64,000 nucleotides of DNA from Bacteroides sp. (GCA_017621035.1 JAGATY010000050.1:39979-103978); one strand, 5' to 3'; counted from the stretch's first letter, positions 9,041-18,899 are shown. Notes: generated by a model not told the origin, from the letters alone. Made by a program: numbers and translations.

Positions 9041-9097
9041 TACGTTTTAGTAACAGGGGTGCCTGTTCGCGTGTCGAATAGGGCTTCAAAAACATAG

Positions 9098-9145
9098 GAG
9101 AGGCAGTTCAAAATAGGTGCAACCCCATGAACTGCCTCTTTTGAT
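9098..9145 (+). terminator. Intrinsic terminator after the DUF2795 gene
   Basis: GAGGCAGTTCA (9100-9110) pairs perfectly with TGAACTGCCTC (9128-9138), followed by a short T run. Confidence 0.85.
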
Positions 9146-9158
9146 TTAATCTGTATCC

Positions 9159-11603
9159 ATGAAGAATATGCAAGATTCTGTTCTAGCACCTCTTCCCCGG
9201 TTGCGGGAAAGAAACCTTCCGGACAATTGCCGTCCGGCACTTACGGAATTACTGAAGCAAACATTTGGTTACGATTCCTTTCGTGACTTGGAAATCTACG
9301 ATGACCTTTTTAAAAGTAAAGATAAACTAACTATCTCACAGGGACAGCTCGTGGAACGTGTGGTGCAGGAGGTAGAAAAAACTCTGAAAGCCAACTCTCA
9401 AGTATACAACCTTTTGCTGACAGCTCCGACCGGTTCTGGAAAGTCTTTGCTGTTTCAATTGCCTGCCATCTATCTAGGTAGGGAATATCAAATGCTTACG
9501 ATTGTGGTTTCTCCTCTGAAAGCACTGATTGTGGATCAAGTGGAGAGCTTGCAGGATTTAGGATATAGCCGTGTGGCCTATGCCTCCTCAGATCTCTCAC
9601 CCGAGCAGAAGAAGGAGACTTATCGGCAGGTGCGGGATGGAGAGATTGACCTTTTCTATCTCTCACCCGAGTTGTTGTTGGCTTACGATATTCGCCGCTT
9701 CATTGGTGACCGTCGTATTGGCTTGGTTGTGGTGGATGAGGCACATACTGTAACGACTTGGGGCAAAGAGTTTCGGGTGGATTATTGGTTCTTGGGACGC
9801 TATTTAAGTGATCTGCAACAAGTATTAGGCTATTCGTTCCCTCTTTTTGCACTGACAGCTACGGCAGTATGGAATCCGCAAGGAAGAAATGATATGGTAT
9901 TTGAAACCATCCGTTCCTTGCAGATGGAGCCTTGTGAACTTTATGTGGGTACGGTAACCCGTGCAAATATTGGTTTCGACGTACGGCAAATGGAAATTGA
10001 GCAGGGAGAAACGTATGACAAGGCTAAGCAGCGGGTAGTTTCTGCTCGGATTGATAACTTCTTGAACGGGCATAAGACATTGCTCTATTATCCCTTTGCC
10101 GGAGGAATAGATATGCGTCTGAAGACGTGGGTAAAACCGGCCGATTGGCATTATGTGGCAACCTATTATGGGAAGAAAGAAAAGGAACAGAAGACCGCTA
10201 TTGTGCAGGATTTTAAGGCGGGAGAAAAGAAATTGATTATAGCTACTAAAGCGTTTGGCATGGGAGTGGATATCAGTGATATTGATTGTGTGTATCATGT
10301 GGCTCCCTCTAGCACTTTTGTGGATTATATACAGGAAGTTGGACGTGCTGCACGCGATGCAGATATTCGTGGAGTGGCTGCTACAGATTTTCATGAACGA
10401 GACTTCTATTACATGAAGCGGTTGCATCAGGCCGGGAATATGGCTCAAGAGCAACTGGCGCTTATCCTACAGAAACTGATGGAGGTCTACCGAATGAAAG
10501 GGGAGAAGCGAGAAATGTTGGTATCGCTTACAGACTTTGAGTTTGTGGTGAAACTGCCTCGCGTGAAAAACAAGTTGGAGTATGAGGCAGAGCTGGAGCA
10601 GCTTATAAAGACAGCCCTCTTATGGTTGGAAGACGATTTGGCACGTCGCTACGGAACCCATCTGCTGGAGGTCTCTCCTATGAATCTGTTACGGGAGGGA
10701 TATGTGCAGGATAAAACCGGTGATTTATTTGCCCGTACTTATGCAGATTACCTGACTCAAGTAGAAGGCGAGGAGGGTGTTTATCGCGTTCGGCTGGAAG
10801 AGCTTTGGGAGGCTTGCTTCCCTGAGTTAGGCTATAAGGAGTTCAAACACAAACTGAATAACGGGACTCTACTAGAAGGAGCGCGTGCCGTATCGGTGGG
10901 TAAGCACGAGGTGATGTTGAAAGAAGATGCTACCCTCATTCGCCAAAGGCTGGATGCACTATTTAAGGATCTGACTATGTTGATGAAAACAGCCCTTATT
11001 AAGAATAAGGGTAAGTTTGATGAAGAGGAGTTGCGTGCCGTCTTTTCTGCTCATGATATGGATGTGCGCTCGGCCAAACGTTTTATTGGCTCACTGCTGG
11101 AGAGCCGTACCGAGGAGGGACGCAGTGTCAGCTATATTAGTAGTGCTAAGAAGAAAGAGAGTAATGAACTCTCGTTTACTGTTACCCGAGGCTTTGATTT
11201 ACTGCTCTCTCGCTATCAGAAACTTTTCCAACAGCGTATTGTGGGGAATAAGGGGAGCCGTTTGCAATTCTATTGTACCCCATTTTCAGATTTGAATATG
11301 CTGCTTAATTTGCTCTCCATGTTGGATTCCCTCTCTTTTAGTGTAGAAGGAGGAGGTACACCTTGTGTGTTGGTACACTTCCATCAGCCAGAAGAATTGT
11401 TGAAGATAGTTGAAGAAACGACATATAGAAACCGGATTTTGGATGATAACGAAGCAATATTTGAAGAACAAATGGAGCTGTTTCGCCTGTTTTTTGGTAC
11501 CCACAAACTCTCGGATGAAGAGCGGTGGCAATTTATAGAGGACTATTTTACCGGAACACAGCTAGAAGAACTGAAACAAAAGTATAATAAACTTAATTCA
11601 TAA
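9159..11603 (+). CDS. RecQ-like superfamily 2 DNA helicase, non-canonical
   Basis: 814 residues. Helicase motifs in order: TAPTGSGKS (about 88-96), SPLKALIVDQV, DEAH (193-196), ALTATA, IIATKAFGMGVDISDI and YIQEVGRAARD. The last two are close to the RecQ consensus. The cysteines that form the RecQ zinc site after motif VI are absent, and about 400 C-terminal residues of unknown fold follow. An N-terminal extension of about 80 residues precedes motif I. It is therefore a RecQ relative, not RecQ proper, and may unwind DNA in repair or genome defence; no defence partner lies beside it. The start at 9159 lies just after the previous terminator. Confidence 0.82.
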   Translation: MKNMQDSVLAPLPRLRERNLPDNCRPALTELLKQTFGYDSFRDLEIYDDLFKSKDKLTISQGQLVERVVQEVEKTLKANSQVYNLLLTAPTGSGKSLLFQLPAIYLGREYQMLTIVVSPLKALIVDQVESLQDLGYSRVAYASSDLSPEQKKETYRQVRDGEIDLFYLSPELLLAYDIRRFIGDRRIGLVVVDEAHTVTTWGKEFRVDYWFLGRYLSDLQQVLGYSFPLFALTATAVWNPQGRNDMVFETIRSLQMEPCELYVGTVTRANIGFDVRQMEIEQGETYDKAKQRVVSARIDNFLNGHKTLLYYPFAGGIDMRLKTWVKPADWHYVATYYGKKEKEQKTAIVQDFKAGEKKLIIATKAFGMGVDISDIDCVYHVAPSSTFVDYIQEVGRAARDADIRGVAATDFHERDFYYMKRLHQAGNMAQEQLALILQKLMEVYRMKGEKREMLVSLTDFEFVVKLPRVKNKLEYEAELEQLIKTALLWLEDDLARRYGTHLLEVSPMNLLREGYVQDKTGDLFARTYADYLTQVEGEEGVYRVRLEELWEACFPELGYKEFKHKLNNGTLLEGARAVSVGKHEVMLKEDATLIRQRLDALFKDLTMLMKTALIKNKGKFDEEELRAVFSAHDMDVRSAKRFIGSLLESRTEEGRSVSYISSAKKKESNELSFTVTRGFDLLLSRYQKLFQQRIVGNKGSRLQFYCTPFSDLNMLLNLLSMLDSLSFSVEGGGTPCVLVHFHQPEELLKIVEETTYRNRILDDNEAIFEEQMELFRLFFGTHKLSDEERWQFIEDYFTGTQLEELKQKYNKLNS

Positions 11604-11614
11604 ACATAAATACG

Positions 11615-12319
11615 ATGAATAGAAAACAAACTGTTTGCAGAGTACTGCTTCTATTGGTACTATGCGTGTGTGTAGCAATGCCGGAAGCATTGGCTCAAAA
11701 GAAAAAAGATTTTGCTAACCTGGCTCGCTTTGCTAAAGAAAATGCCGAATTGCCGGCTCCGGCCAAAGGTGAGAAGCGTGTGGTATTCTTGGGAAACTCT
11801 ATTACGGAATGTTGGCCATTACGCCATCCCTCATTCTTTGAGGAGAATCCTAATTATATTTGCCGTGGAATCAGTGGCCAGACTTCAGAACAATTGCTGT
11901 TGCGCTTTCGTAGCGATGTGATAAATCTGCAACCTAAGATTTTGGTGCTCAATGTAGGTACCAATGATATTGCAGAGAATTCTTGTCCTTATAATGAGGA
12001 TTATACATTTGGTAACATTGTCTCTATGGTGCAGTTGGCTCGTGCCAATAAAATAAAGGTAGTGTTGGCTTCGGTACTGCCTGCAGTAGGTTTCTCTTGG
12101 CGCAAAGATTTGCTTGATGCTCCTGATAAGATTGTGGCACTGAATGCCCGTATCAAGGCTTATGCCAAGGCTGAAAAGATTCCTTATGTAGACTATTACA
12201 CACCCATGGTGTACGGTGAAAAGCGTCAGCTGAACCCTGATTACACCTATGATGGTGTGCATCCTACTGCTGCCGGTTACGAGGTAATGGAAGCTTTGAT
12301 ACAAAAGGTGTTGAAGTAA
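11615..12319 (+). CDS. Exported SGNH/GDSL hydrolase
   Basis: 234 residues with a signal peptide (hydrophobic core LLLVLCVCVAMPEALA, cleavage near residue 27). Block I carries the nucleophile serine in FLGNSITE, block II Gly in GISGQTSEQLL, block III Asn in LNVGTNDIAE, and block V the Asp/His pair in DGVHP. This is the SGNH hydrolase set, typical of platelet-activating-factor acetylhydrolase-like enzymes and carbohydrate esterases. It likely deacetylates a glycan or lipid in the periplasm. It starts 11 bp after the helicase gene, so both may share a transcript, and it ends at a good terminator. Confidence 0.9.
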   Translation: MNRKQTVCRVLLLLVLCVCVAMPEALAQKKKDFANLARFAKENAELPAPAKGEKRVVFLGNSITECWPLRHPSFFEENPNYICRGISGQTSEQLLLRFRSDVINLQPKILVLNVGTNDIAENSCPYNEDYTFGNIVSMVQLARANKIKVVLASVLPAVGFSWRKDLLDAPDKIVALNARIKAYAKAEKIPYVDYYTPMVYGEKRQLNPDYTYDGVHPTAAGYEVMEALIQKVLK

Positions 12320-12368
12320 ACATTCGAAATGCTTACTCGGAAGAGAAGCTTGTTTTATAAAGGTTTAG

Positions 12369-12400
12369 AGTGCTTTCCTGCTTAGGAAGGCACTTTTTTT
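12369..12400 (+). terminator. Intrinsic terminator after the SGNH hydrolase gene
   Basis: AGTGCTTTCC (12369-12378) pairs with GGAAGGCACT (12385-12394) with one G-T wobble; a run of eight T follows. Confidence 0.9.
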
Positions 12401-12415
12401 ACTTGTTGAGGTTTG

Positions 12416-12916
12416 CTATATCTTCTGGTAAGCTAGTCGCTCATCCCCGTTAAGCAGATGAATAATACCACAATAGCGGAATCCGTGTTTGGTTAAGATG
12501 TGCTGGAGAATGCGGTTGTCGCGATGAGTGTCTGCTCGCAGATTGGGTACTTGCTGATAGCACCAGTTGATGCAAGCTGCTGCCACGCCATGTCCATCTC
12601 GTTTGCCGGCTAGCCGATGGATGGTTCCGTAGGTAGATACATTTTCCAGCCATTCTCCTTCATAAATGATACGATAGGTAGGATCTTCTCCTACGATGAA
12701 AGCAAATGTCCCTACAACGTTTCCTTCTTTGTCGGTACAGACATAACTATTTCCGGCCTCTATCTCTTGTCGGATAAGTTCTTCAGATGGATAACCACTT
12801 GTCCATTGCTGTAGATTCCCGTCAGCTCTCATGATGTGTCGAGCCTCTTCAAAGAGTTCAAGTAGTGTACCAACCTCTTCGGGAGTTGTTTTTCGTATGT
12901 TCAGAGTAGTGCTCAT
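12416..12916 (-). CDS. GNAT-family N-acetyltransferase
   Basis: 166 residues from the chosen start MSTTLNIRKTTPEEV at 12916; an upstream in-frame ATG at 12958 lies beyond the promoter box and is unlikely. The GNAT fold is seen in GNVVGTFAFIVGEDPTY (strands 3-4), the acetyl-CoA loop around LAGKRDGHGVAAACINWCY (a modified R/QxxGxG/A), and LRADTHRDNRILQHILTKHGFRYCG with the typical conserved Asn and Gly-Phe. The acceptor is unknown. Transcribed alone and convergent with the SGNH gene; divergent from porP. Confidence 0.88.
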   Translation of the reverse strand: MSTTLNIRKTTPEEVGTLLELFEEARHIMRADGNLQQWTSGYPSEELIRQEIEAGNSYVCTDKEGNVVGTFAFIVGEDPTYRIIYEGEWLENVSTYGTIHRLAGKRDGHGVAAACINWCYQQVPNLRADTHRDNRILQHILTKHGFRYCGIIHLLNGDERLAYQKI

Positions 12917-12940
12917 CTTTCTAGTAGTGCTTATCGGAAA

Positions 12941-12971
12941 CAAAGGTAATGGATTCATGCGGATTGTACAA
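12941..12971 (-). promoter_or_regulatory. Promoter of the GNAT gene
   Basis: On the minus strand, TTG (12971-12969), 20-base spacer, TACCTTTG (12948-12941): a full match to the Bacteroidetes consensus, 25 bases ahead of the start codon. Confidence 0.8.
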
Positions 12972-13079
12972 ACGTGAGAACTGCTGATGTCCTCTTTCTC
13001 TTTTTACGGCGTCTGCCACATTGTGCTATTTCCCTTTGTTTGTACACAATATCTTTCTGCTTTTTTAGTTATAAGGGTA

Positions 13080-14033
13080 ATGAGATTCTCTTATTATATA
13101 CGTTACATTGGCTGTTTGCTCTCTTTACTCTGTTGCTGCGTGAAGGTGTCTGCACAGTTTGATGCCCGTTTAAGTCAATATTGGGCTGTGCCGGCTTATT
13201 ATCATGCGGCAGTTGTGGGGCAAAGTGAAAAACTCAATATCCAGGGAGGGTATGGAATGCAGCTGATGGAGTTTGAGAGGGCACCTCGGGTGATGTATTT
13301 GGGGGCTGAATTACCTTTTACACTTTTTCATCAACAACACGGTGCGGGCATTAACTTCTTTAATGAGGCCATCGGACTGTTTCGTAATCAGCGAATCTGG
13401 GCGCAATATGCCTATCAACTGAGGTGGAAACGTGCACGGCTCGGCATAGGTGTTCAGTTTGGGTTTTTGAATGTGAAGTTTGACCCGTCGAACATCAATC
13501 TTGGAGAGGAGACGGAAGATCCGGCTTTCCCGACAACAGAAGAGAGTGGGATGGGGGCAGATTTAGGAGTAAGTCTCTACTATCGACACTCCCAATATTA
13601 TGCAGCTCTTTCTGCCCAACATCTGACTTCGCCTCGCATTGCAATCGGTGAAAAGAGTTTTTTAAAAGTCAAGCCTGTAATTTATTTAGGAGGAGGATAC
13701 AATATTCAGACTCGTAATCCGTTGATTTCTATGCAGCCCTCCATCCATTTGCAGACAGACGGGACATCTACCCGCTTTGATGCAACTGTTCGTGCTTTCT
13801 ATACTTGGCGTGGGAAAGTACTTAGCGGAACAGTAGGATATAGTCCGGATACGTCGGTTACGCTGGGACTGGGGCTGCAGATACGAAATGTAACAGTTGG
13901 CTACGCTTACGAGCTGTTTACTTCCAAGATAGGAGCAGCTTCCGGAAGTCACGACTTGGTGGTGAGTTACGCCATCGATATGAATGTATTTAAAAAGAGC
14001 CGCAATCTTCATAAAAGTGTGCGGATATTGTGA
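13080..14033 (+). CDS. porP: Type IX secretion membrane protein PorP/SprF family
   Basis: 317 residues from MRFSYYIRYIGCLLSLL at 13080. The frame is open further upstream, but only this start gives a signal peptide (cleavage near KVSAQF). The mature protein begins FDARLSQYWAVPAYYHAA, the hallmark of the PorP/SprF family, in which early residues 'QY...NPA'-like are conserved, and continues as an outer-membrane beta-barrel with alternating aromatic strands. PorP is part of the type IX secretion and gliding apparatus and in Flavobacteria works with a peptidoglycan-associated partner. It is first in the porP-gldKLMN operon, 12 bp ahead of gldK. Confidence 0.92.
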   Translation: MRFSYYIRYIGCLLSLLCCCVKVSAQFDARLSQYWAVPAYYHAAVVGQSEKLNIQGGYGMQLMEFERAPRVMYLGAELPFTLFHQQHGAGINFFNEAIGLFRNQRIWAQYAYQLRWKRARLGIGVQFGFLNVKFDPSNINLGEETEDPAFPTTEESGMGADLGVSLYYRHSQYYAALSAQHLTSPRIAIGEKSFLKVKPVIYLGGGYNIQTRNPLISMQPSIHLQTDGTSTRFDATVRAFYTWRGKVLSGTVGYSPDTSVTLGLGLQIRNVTVGYAYELFTSKIGAASGSHDLVVSYAIDMNVFKKSRNLHKSVRIL

Positions 14034-14045
14034 TAGTACAACAAG

Positions 14046-15515
14046 ATGAAAAAGAGACAACTAAGAATGATGCAAAAGGTTCCTTTCTATGGAGCCGCCT
14101 TTTTCTTGATATTAGGCTCGCTGGTTGCCTGTATGGGGACAACGGGAACTTCCATGAGTAATGGCGGAGAACTAACCGGTGTGTCGGCCGGTCCGGTATG
14201 GAATGAGCCTGCTCCGTATGGTATGGTGTTGGTAAAAAGAGGGTCGGTAAAGATGGGACCGGATAAACAAGACACACTTTGGGGAGCACCTGTTCCGCAG
14301 CGTGAGATTTCTGTGGAGTCGTTCTGGATGGACGAAACAGAAGTTACTGTGGGCGAGTACAAGCAGTTTATCAACTGGGTACGTGATTCCCTCATCCGTG
14401 AGCGATTGGCAGATCCTGCTTACGGAGGTAATGAGCTTTACAAAATAGAGGAAGATCGGGAAGGAAATCCTGTTAAGCCTTACCTCAACTGGTCGAAACC
14501 CATCCCTTGGAAGCGTGCAACAGAGGATGAGCAGATGGCTATCAATAGTCTGTATAAGACCCATCCCATTGATGGTACAGTCATGTTGGATGGCTCACAG
14601 CTGAATTACTATTATGAAATTTATGATTATACCGAGGCTGCCAAACGTCGTAATCGGTTGAATCCTGCTGAACGTACACGAAATACGGATGTACAGATCA
14701 GTCCCGATGAGGTGGTAATGATTACCAAAGATACTGCTTATATTGATGAGGATGGACGCATCGTCAACCAGACTATTACCCGTCCTTTAAGTAGTGAATG
14801 GGACTTCTTGAACAGCTATATCGTGAATATTATGCCTGATACAACCTGTTGGGTGAATGATTTCCAGCGGGCAAATAATGAGCAGTACATGCGCCTCTAT
14901 TTCAATCACCCCTCTTACAACGATCATCCCATTGTGGGCGTAAGCTGGGAACAGGCTAATGCTTTCTGTGCTTGGCGTACCAACTATCTGTTGGCCGGAT
15001 TACGTGGGCAGGCCAAGTATATCCAGCGTTATCGACTACCGACTGAGGCAGAGTGGGAGTTTGCAGCCCGTGGACGTGAAGATAATCAGTATCCATGGAA
15101 AAGTAAAAAGAGTACCGATGACCGAGGCTGTTATCAGGCAAACTATAAGCCGGGGAAAGGTAATTTCACCGGTGATGGGAATCTGATTACAAATCGTGTG
15201 GGTGCCTATTCGCCAAACTCTAACGGCTTGTACGATATGGCCGGTAACGTGGCAGAGTGGACCTCTACTGCCTATACCGAAAGTGGTGTGCTTCAGGCAA
15301 GTGATATCAATCCTGATGTGCAGTATAATGCTGCTCCTGACGATGCTTACCGCTTGAAAAAGAAGGTGATACGTGGAGGTTCGTGGAAAGATGCCAATGC
15401 TTTTATTCGTTCCGATGCTCGCCCGTGGGAGTATCAGAATGAACAACGCTCTTACATTGGTTTCCGTTGTGTGCGGACGCAAGTGGGTGCCGGAAAAGGC
15501 AAGTCAAAGAGATAA
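14046..15515 (+). CDS. gldK: Type IX secretion lipoprotein GldK/PorK
   Basis: 489 residues. A lipoprotein signal (LGSLVAC, lipid Cys about 29) targets it to the outer membrane. The body is a formylglycine-generating-enzyme-like domain: SVKMGPD near the start, ESFWMDETEVTVGEY, VGVSWEQANAFCAWR, YRLPTEAEWEFAARG, NGLYDMAGNVAEWT and VIRGGSWKD, as in all GldK/PorK proteins. With GldN it forms the periplasmic ring of the type IX secretion system, anchored to the outer membrane. An insertion of about 150 residues between the second and third of these blocks is normal for the family. Confidence 0.96.
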   Translation: MKKRQLRMMQKVPFYGAAFFLILGSLVACMGTTGTSMSNGGELTGVSAGPVWNEPAPYGMVLVKRGSVKMGPDKQDTLWGAPVPQREISVESFWMDETEVTVGEYKQFINWVRDSLIRERLADPAYGGNELYKIEEDREGNPVKPYLNWSKPIPWKRATEDEQMAINSLYKTHPIDGTVMLDGSQLNYYYEIYDYTEAAKRRNRLNPAERTRNTDVQISPDEVVMITKDTAYIDEDGRIVNQTITRPLSSEWDFLNSYIVNIMPDTTCWVNDFQRANNEQYMRLYFNHPSYNDHPIVGVSWEQANAFCAWRTNYLLAGLRGQAKYIQRYRLPTEAEWEFAARGREDNQYPWKSKKSTDDRGCYQANYKPGKGNFTGDGNLITNRVGAYSPNSNGLYDMAGNVAEWTSTAYTESGVLQASDINPDVQYNAAPDDAYRLKKKVIRGGSWKDANAFIRSDARPWEYQNEQRSYIGFRCVRTQVGAGKGKSKR

Positions 15516-15580
15516 CAAGCGGAAAACAAACTATAGGACACCTATTTTAATAACAAGAACAATCAATAAAGCAAATAGCT

Positions 15581-16243
15581 ATGGTAACAGATAAAAAAGA
15601 CTTTGGGCAACGGTTACAAGACTTTATGTCCAGTTATCGCGGTAAGGTAATCATGAACTATGCGTATAGCTGGGGAGCTGCCATTGTCATTGCCGGAACG
15701 CTTTTTAAATTGACACACTTACCGGGTGCCAATCTCATGCTTTGGCTGGGAATGGGAACAGAGGTGTTGGTCTTCTTTTTGTCGGCTTTCGATCTTCCTC
15801 GCAAGTCTGTTGGTGAAGATGTAGTGGATGTGCAGCCTTCTTCTGTTCCGATGTCGCAAACAGTGGTCGCTACATCTACTACCCCCTCTCCTGTTGCTGG
15901 AATCGGTACTCCGTTGGTTTCAACTTCCCCACTCTCTACTGCTACACCGGAGATGGAAACTGTTACGCAGGCATATGTAGAGAAGCTGAAAGAGACTACC
16001 GAGATGTTGGGACGTTTCACTACTCAGGCCGCTTCGTTAACTCAGGATGCAGAACAAATGCAGAACCTGAGTAAGAACTTAGTAGGCCTCAATGCTATCT
16101 ATGAGATGCAGCTTCGCAGTGCCAGTGCACAAATCGGTACGATTGATCAAGTGCATGAAGAGACCAGAAAGATGGCTCGTCAGATAGAGGAACTCAATGC
16201 TCTCTATGCCCGCATGCTGCAAGCCATGCAAGTGAAGGGATAG
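15581..16243 (+). CDS. gldL: Type IX secretion motor protein GldL/PorL
   Basis: 220 residues. Two N-terminal membrane helices (about 25-45 and 50-67) carry the conserved IVIAGTLFKLTHLPGA loop and a buried glutamate in GMGTEVLVFFLSAF, the residue known to be needed for proton use. A Pro/Ser/Thr-rich linker (about 75-125) and a cytoplasmic coiled-coil (130-218) follow. GldL forms the pentameric part of the GldLM inner-membrane motor that powers secretion. It lies 65 bp after gldK and 42 bp before gldM. Confidence 0.96.
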   Translation: MVTDKKDFGQRLQDFMSSYRGKVIMNYAYSWGAAIVIAGTLFKLTHLPGANLMLWLGMGTEVLVFFLSAFDLPRKSVGEDVVDVQPSSVPMSQTVVATSTTPSPVAGIGTPLVSTSPLSTATPEMETVTQAYVEKLKETTEMLGRFTTQAASLTQDAEQMQNLSKNLVGLNAIYEMQLRSASAQIGTIDQVHEETRKMARQIEELNALYARMLQAMQVKG

Positions 16244-16285
16244 TGCATACTCATAAGTCATAAATCCAGTAATAGAAATATCTTC

Positions 16286-17845
16286 ATGAACATAAATCCT
16301 GATTCACCCCGCCAGAAGATGATAAATCTGATGTACATCGTCCTAATGGCATTATTGGCTCTGAATGTATCTTCGGATGTGCTGAATGGCTTCTCGCTGG
16401 TGGGTGAAAGCCTTTTACGAACTACGGCTAATTCGGCCGAGCAGAACCGTTCGCTCTATGTAGACCTGGCTGAGGCTAACCGTCGTAATCCGGAGAAGAT
16501 TGGCCCGTGGTTCCGAAAAGCAACTCAGGTGAAGCAGATGTCAGATTCGCTTGTTGCTTTGGTTGATGAGTTGAAACTTCGCATTGTACAACAGGCTGAC
16601 GGTAGTGAAGGCTCTTTGGAAGATATTGTCAACCGAGAAGACTTGGAGGCTGCTTCATTCGTGATGCTCGCACCGGCTAGTGGGCAAGGAGAGGCTTTGT
16701 ATGAAAGTATCAATCGCTATCGAGAAGAGATATTGTCGGTGGTGACAGATAGTGTGCAGCGAAGAATTATTGACAGCAACCTGAGTACTGATGTTCCTCG
16801 GAAGGCTTTGGGTAAGAACTGGCAGGAGTACATCTTTGAAAATACTCCCGTAGCTGCCGCCATTACGTTGCTCACCAAATTACAGAGCGATGTACGTTAT
16901 GCTGAGGGTGAGGTGTTACACCTGCTCACGCAGAACACTGACATGCAGGATGTACGTGTAAACCGTCTGCAGGCCTATGTCATCCCTACCTCGCAAAATG
17001 TTGTGCGGGGCGGTGCATATACCGGACGTGTTATCCTGGCTGCAGTAGACTCTACCCAACGTCCCTCCCTTTTTATCGGTGGAGAAAGACAAACTGAGAA
17101 TGAAGACGGATGGTTTGAAACTGTTTGTAACCGGACGGGTGACTTCTCGCTGGATGGTTACCTGGAGCTGGTTCAGGGCAATGGAGATACGCTTCGCCGT
17201 CACTTCTCTCAACCCTATACGGTGGTGGAACCGTCTGCTACTGTATCTGCCACTCTGATGAATGTGCTTTACGCCGGCTACGATAATCCTCTCAGTATCT
17301 CTGTGCCGGGCGTTCCTGCCGATCGTGTGCAGGCAGTATTGCTTAATAAGAACGGGACATTGAAGCGTGCAGGTAAAGGATATGTAGCTCGTCCTTCAGA
17401 AGTTAATAAGGAGGTTGTCATACGGGTGATGGCTGAGGTGAATGGTCGTACACAGTCTATGGGTGATTACACCTATCGTGTGCGTTCACTTCCTGACCCC
17501 TCACCTTTTATTGAATACACAGAAAAAGGTGTCTCTCGCCGATATCGTGGAGGACGTGGTTTGCCTAAAGCTGTCCTGATGAATACACAAGGCATTGTGG
17601 CTGCTATTGATGATGGCCTGCTGAACATTGGCTTCCGAGTGTTAGGTTTTGAGACTGTTTTCTTCGACAACATGGGAAATGCTGTTCCCGAGGTGTCACA
17701 AAGTGCCTCTTTCACGCCTCGTCAGAAAGAGATGTTCCGTCGTCTTTCTAAAGGTAAACGTTTCTACATATCACGGGTACGTGCCGTTGGACCGGATGGA
17801 GTGGAGCGCTTACTACCCACTACATTGGAAGTAATAGTGAGTTAA
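16286..17845 (+). CDS. gldM: Type IX secretion motor protein GldM/PorM
   Basis: 519 residues. The N-terminus PDSPRQKMINLMYIVLMALLALNVS is the single membrane helix that inserts into the GldL ring; it is followed by a helical domain (about 35-220) and three further Ig-like beta domains that span the periplasm to the GldKN ring. The final domain ends in LLPTTLEVIVS. Length and layout equal those of the known GldM/PorM structures. With GldL it converts proton flow into rotation and transmits it to the outer-membrane parts. Confidence 0.96.
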   Translation: MNINPDSPRQKMINLMYIVLMALLALNVSSDVLNGFSLVGESLLRTTANSAEQNRSLYVDLAEANRRNPEKIGPWFRKATQVKQMSDSLVALVDELKLRIVQQADGSEGSLEDIVNREDLEAASFVMLAPASGQGEALYESINRYREEILSVVTDSVQRRIIDSNLSTDVPRKALGKNWQEYIFENTPVAAAITLLTKLQSDVRYAEGEVLHLLTQNTDMQDVRVNRLQAYVIPTSQNVVRGGAYTGRVILAAVDSTQRPSLFIGGERQTENEDGWFETVCNRTGDFSLDGYLELVQGNGDTLRRHFSQPYTVVEPSATVSATLMNVLYAGYDNPLSISVPGVPADRVQAVLLNKNGTLKRAGKGYVARPSEVNKEVVIRVMAEVNGRTQSMGDYTYRVRSLPDPSPFIEYTEKGVSRRYRGGRGLPKAVLMNTQGIVAAIDDGLLNIGFRVLGFETVFFDNMGNAVPEVSQSASFTPRQKEMFRRLSKGKRFYISRVRAVGPDGVERLLPTTLEVIVS

Positions 17846-17882
17846 CTAATTGATGTATATATAATATTATAAGGTATAAACT

Positions 17883-18899
17883 ATGAAACTTGGTTTGCAG
17901 CGATTGATTGTATTGTTATTGTCTCTCACCTCCTTCTCGGTGGTGTGGGCGCAGCGTACTTATCCCTCTTCTAAAGAGTTGCCAGAGGATGTTGTCTGGA
18001 TGCGTGAAATTTATCGCACGCTCGACTTGGCGAAAGATACCAATGGTGCCCTTTATTATCCTGTAGAACCTCAGGATGGACAGATGAATCTCTTCACCAC
18101 CCTGTTCCGTCTGCTGGCGCAGAAGAAGATTCCTGTTTATGAATACCAACTGGATGGTGTAGAACGTTTCCGGAGTGATGCACAGGTCAGCTTTCGTGAT
18201 GTATTGGATCGTTTCCAGATTTATTATGAATTGAAGCCCTCAAAGAGCCGTCGCGACAGTGTTATTTCTATTCATAACAGTGATGTCCCCTCTGCCGACG
18301 TGATGAGCTACTTCATTAAAGAGGTTTGGTACTATGACCAGCGAACCTCTACTTTCGGTTCTGCTGTCACGGCTCTCTGCCCCGTGCTTCATCGTTCAGA
18401 AGAGTTTAGTGACGAGAAAGTCAAGTTGCCAATGTTCTGGGTTGACTATAAAGATGTGGCTCCTTACCTGGCTCAGTCGCAAGTGGCAACCAGCAATTAC
18501 AACAATGCGGCGGTTGGTAGTTGGGATGATTTCTTTGCTTCGCGTCTCTATAAAGGGGATATTTACAAAGTTACCAACCTGCAAAACAGAACCATGGCTC
18601 AATATTGTCCTACAGACAGTGCCATGCAGAAAGAGCAATTGCGCATAGAGAAAGAGATTGCCGATTTTGAACAATCTCTTTACGGCTCTGATTTACAGGA
18701 TGAGGGTGTAGAGCGTGATACACTTAGTTCTACCTCAGAGCCGAGCGTTAAAGAGGCCAAAACAATCTTTAAACGCAAGGAACGTGCCACTGTACGCAGG
18801 CGTACAACCCACGCTGCAACCTCTACTGTCTCTTCCAAATCGGAGAGCACAGAGAATGCTTCTGCTCCCAAAGCCAGTGTGAGACGTCAGCGCAGATAA
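17883..18899 (+). CDS. gldN: Type IX secretion periplasmic protein GldN/PorN
   Basis: 338 residues with a signal peptide (cleavage near VVWAQ). The region PEDVVWMREIYRTLDLAKDTNGALYYPVEP is typical of GldN/PorN, as is the later FWVDYKDVAPYLAQ segment. A basic, Ser/Thr-rich tail (about 285-338) is low in complexity and appears disordered. GldN binds GldK to form the large ring under the outer membrane. It is the last gene of the type IX core operon; the next gene has its own -7 box and is a separate barrel. Confidence 0.95.
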   Translation: MKLGLQRLIVLLLSLTSFSVVWAQRTYPSSKELPEDVVWMREIYRTLDLAKDTNGALYYPVEPQDGQMNLFTTLFRLLAQKKIPVYEYQLDGVERFRSDAQVSFRDVLDRFQIYYELKPSKSRRDSVISIHNSDVPSADVMSYFIKEVWYYDQRTSTFGSAVTALCPVLHRSEEFSDEKVKLPMFWVDYKDVAPYLAQSQVATSNYNNAAVGSWDDFFASRLYKGDIYKVTNLQNRTMAQYCPTDSAMQKEQLRIEKEIADFEQSLYGSDLQDEGVERDTLSSTSEPSVKEAKTIFKRKERATVRRRTTHAATSTVSSKSESTENASAPKASVRRQRR

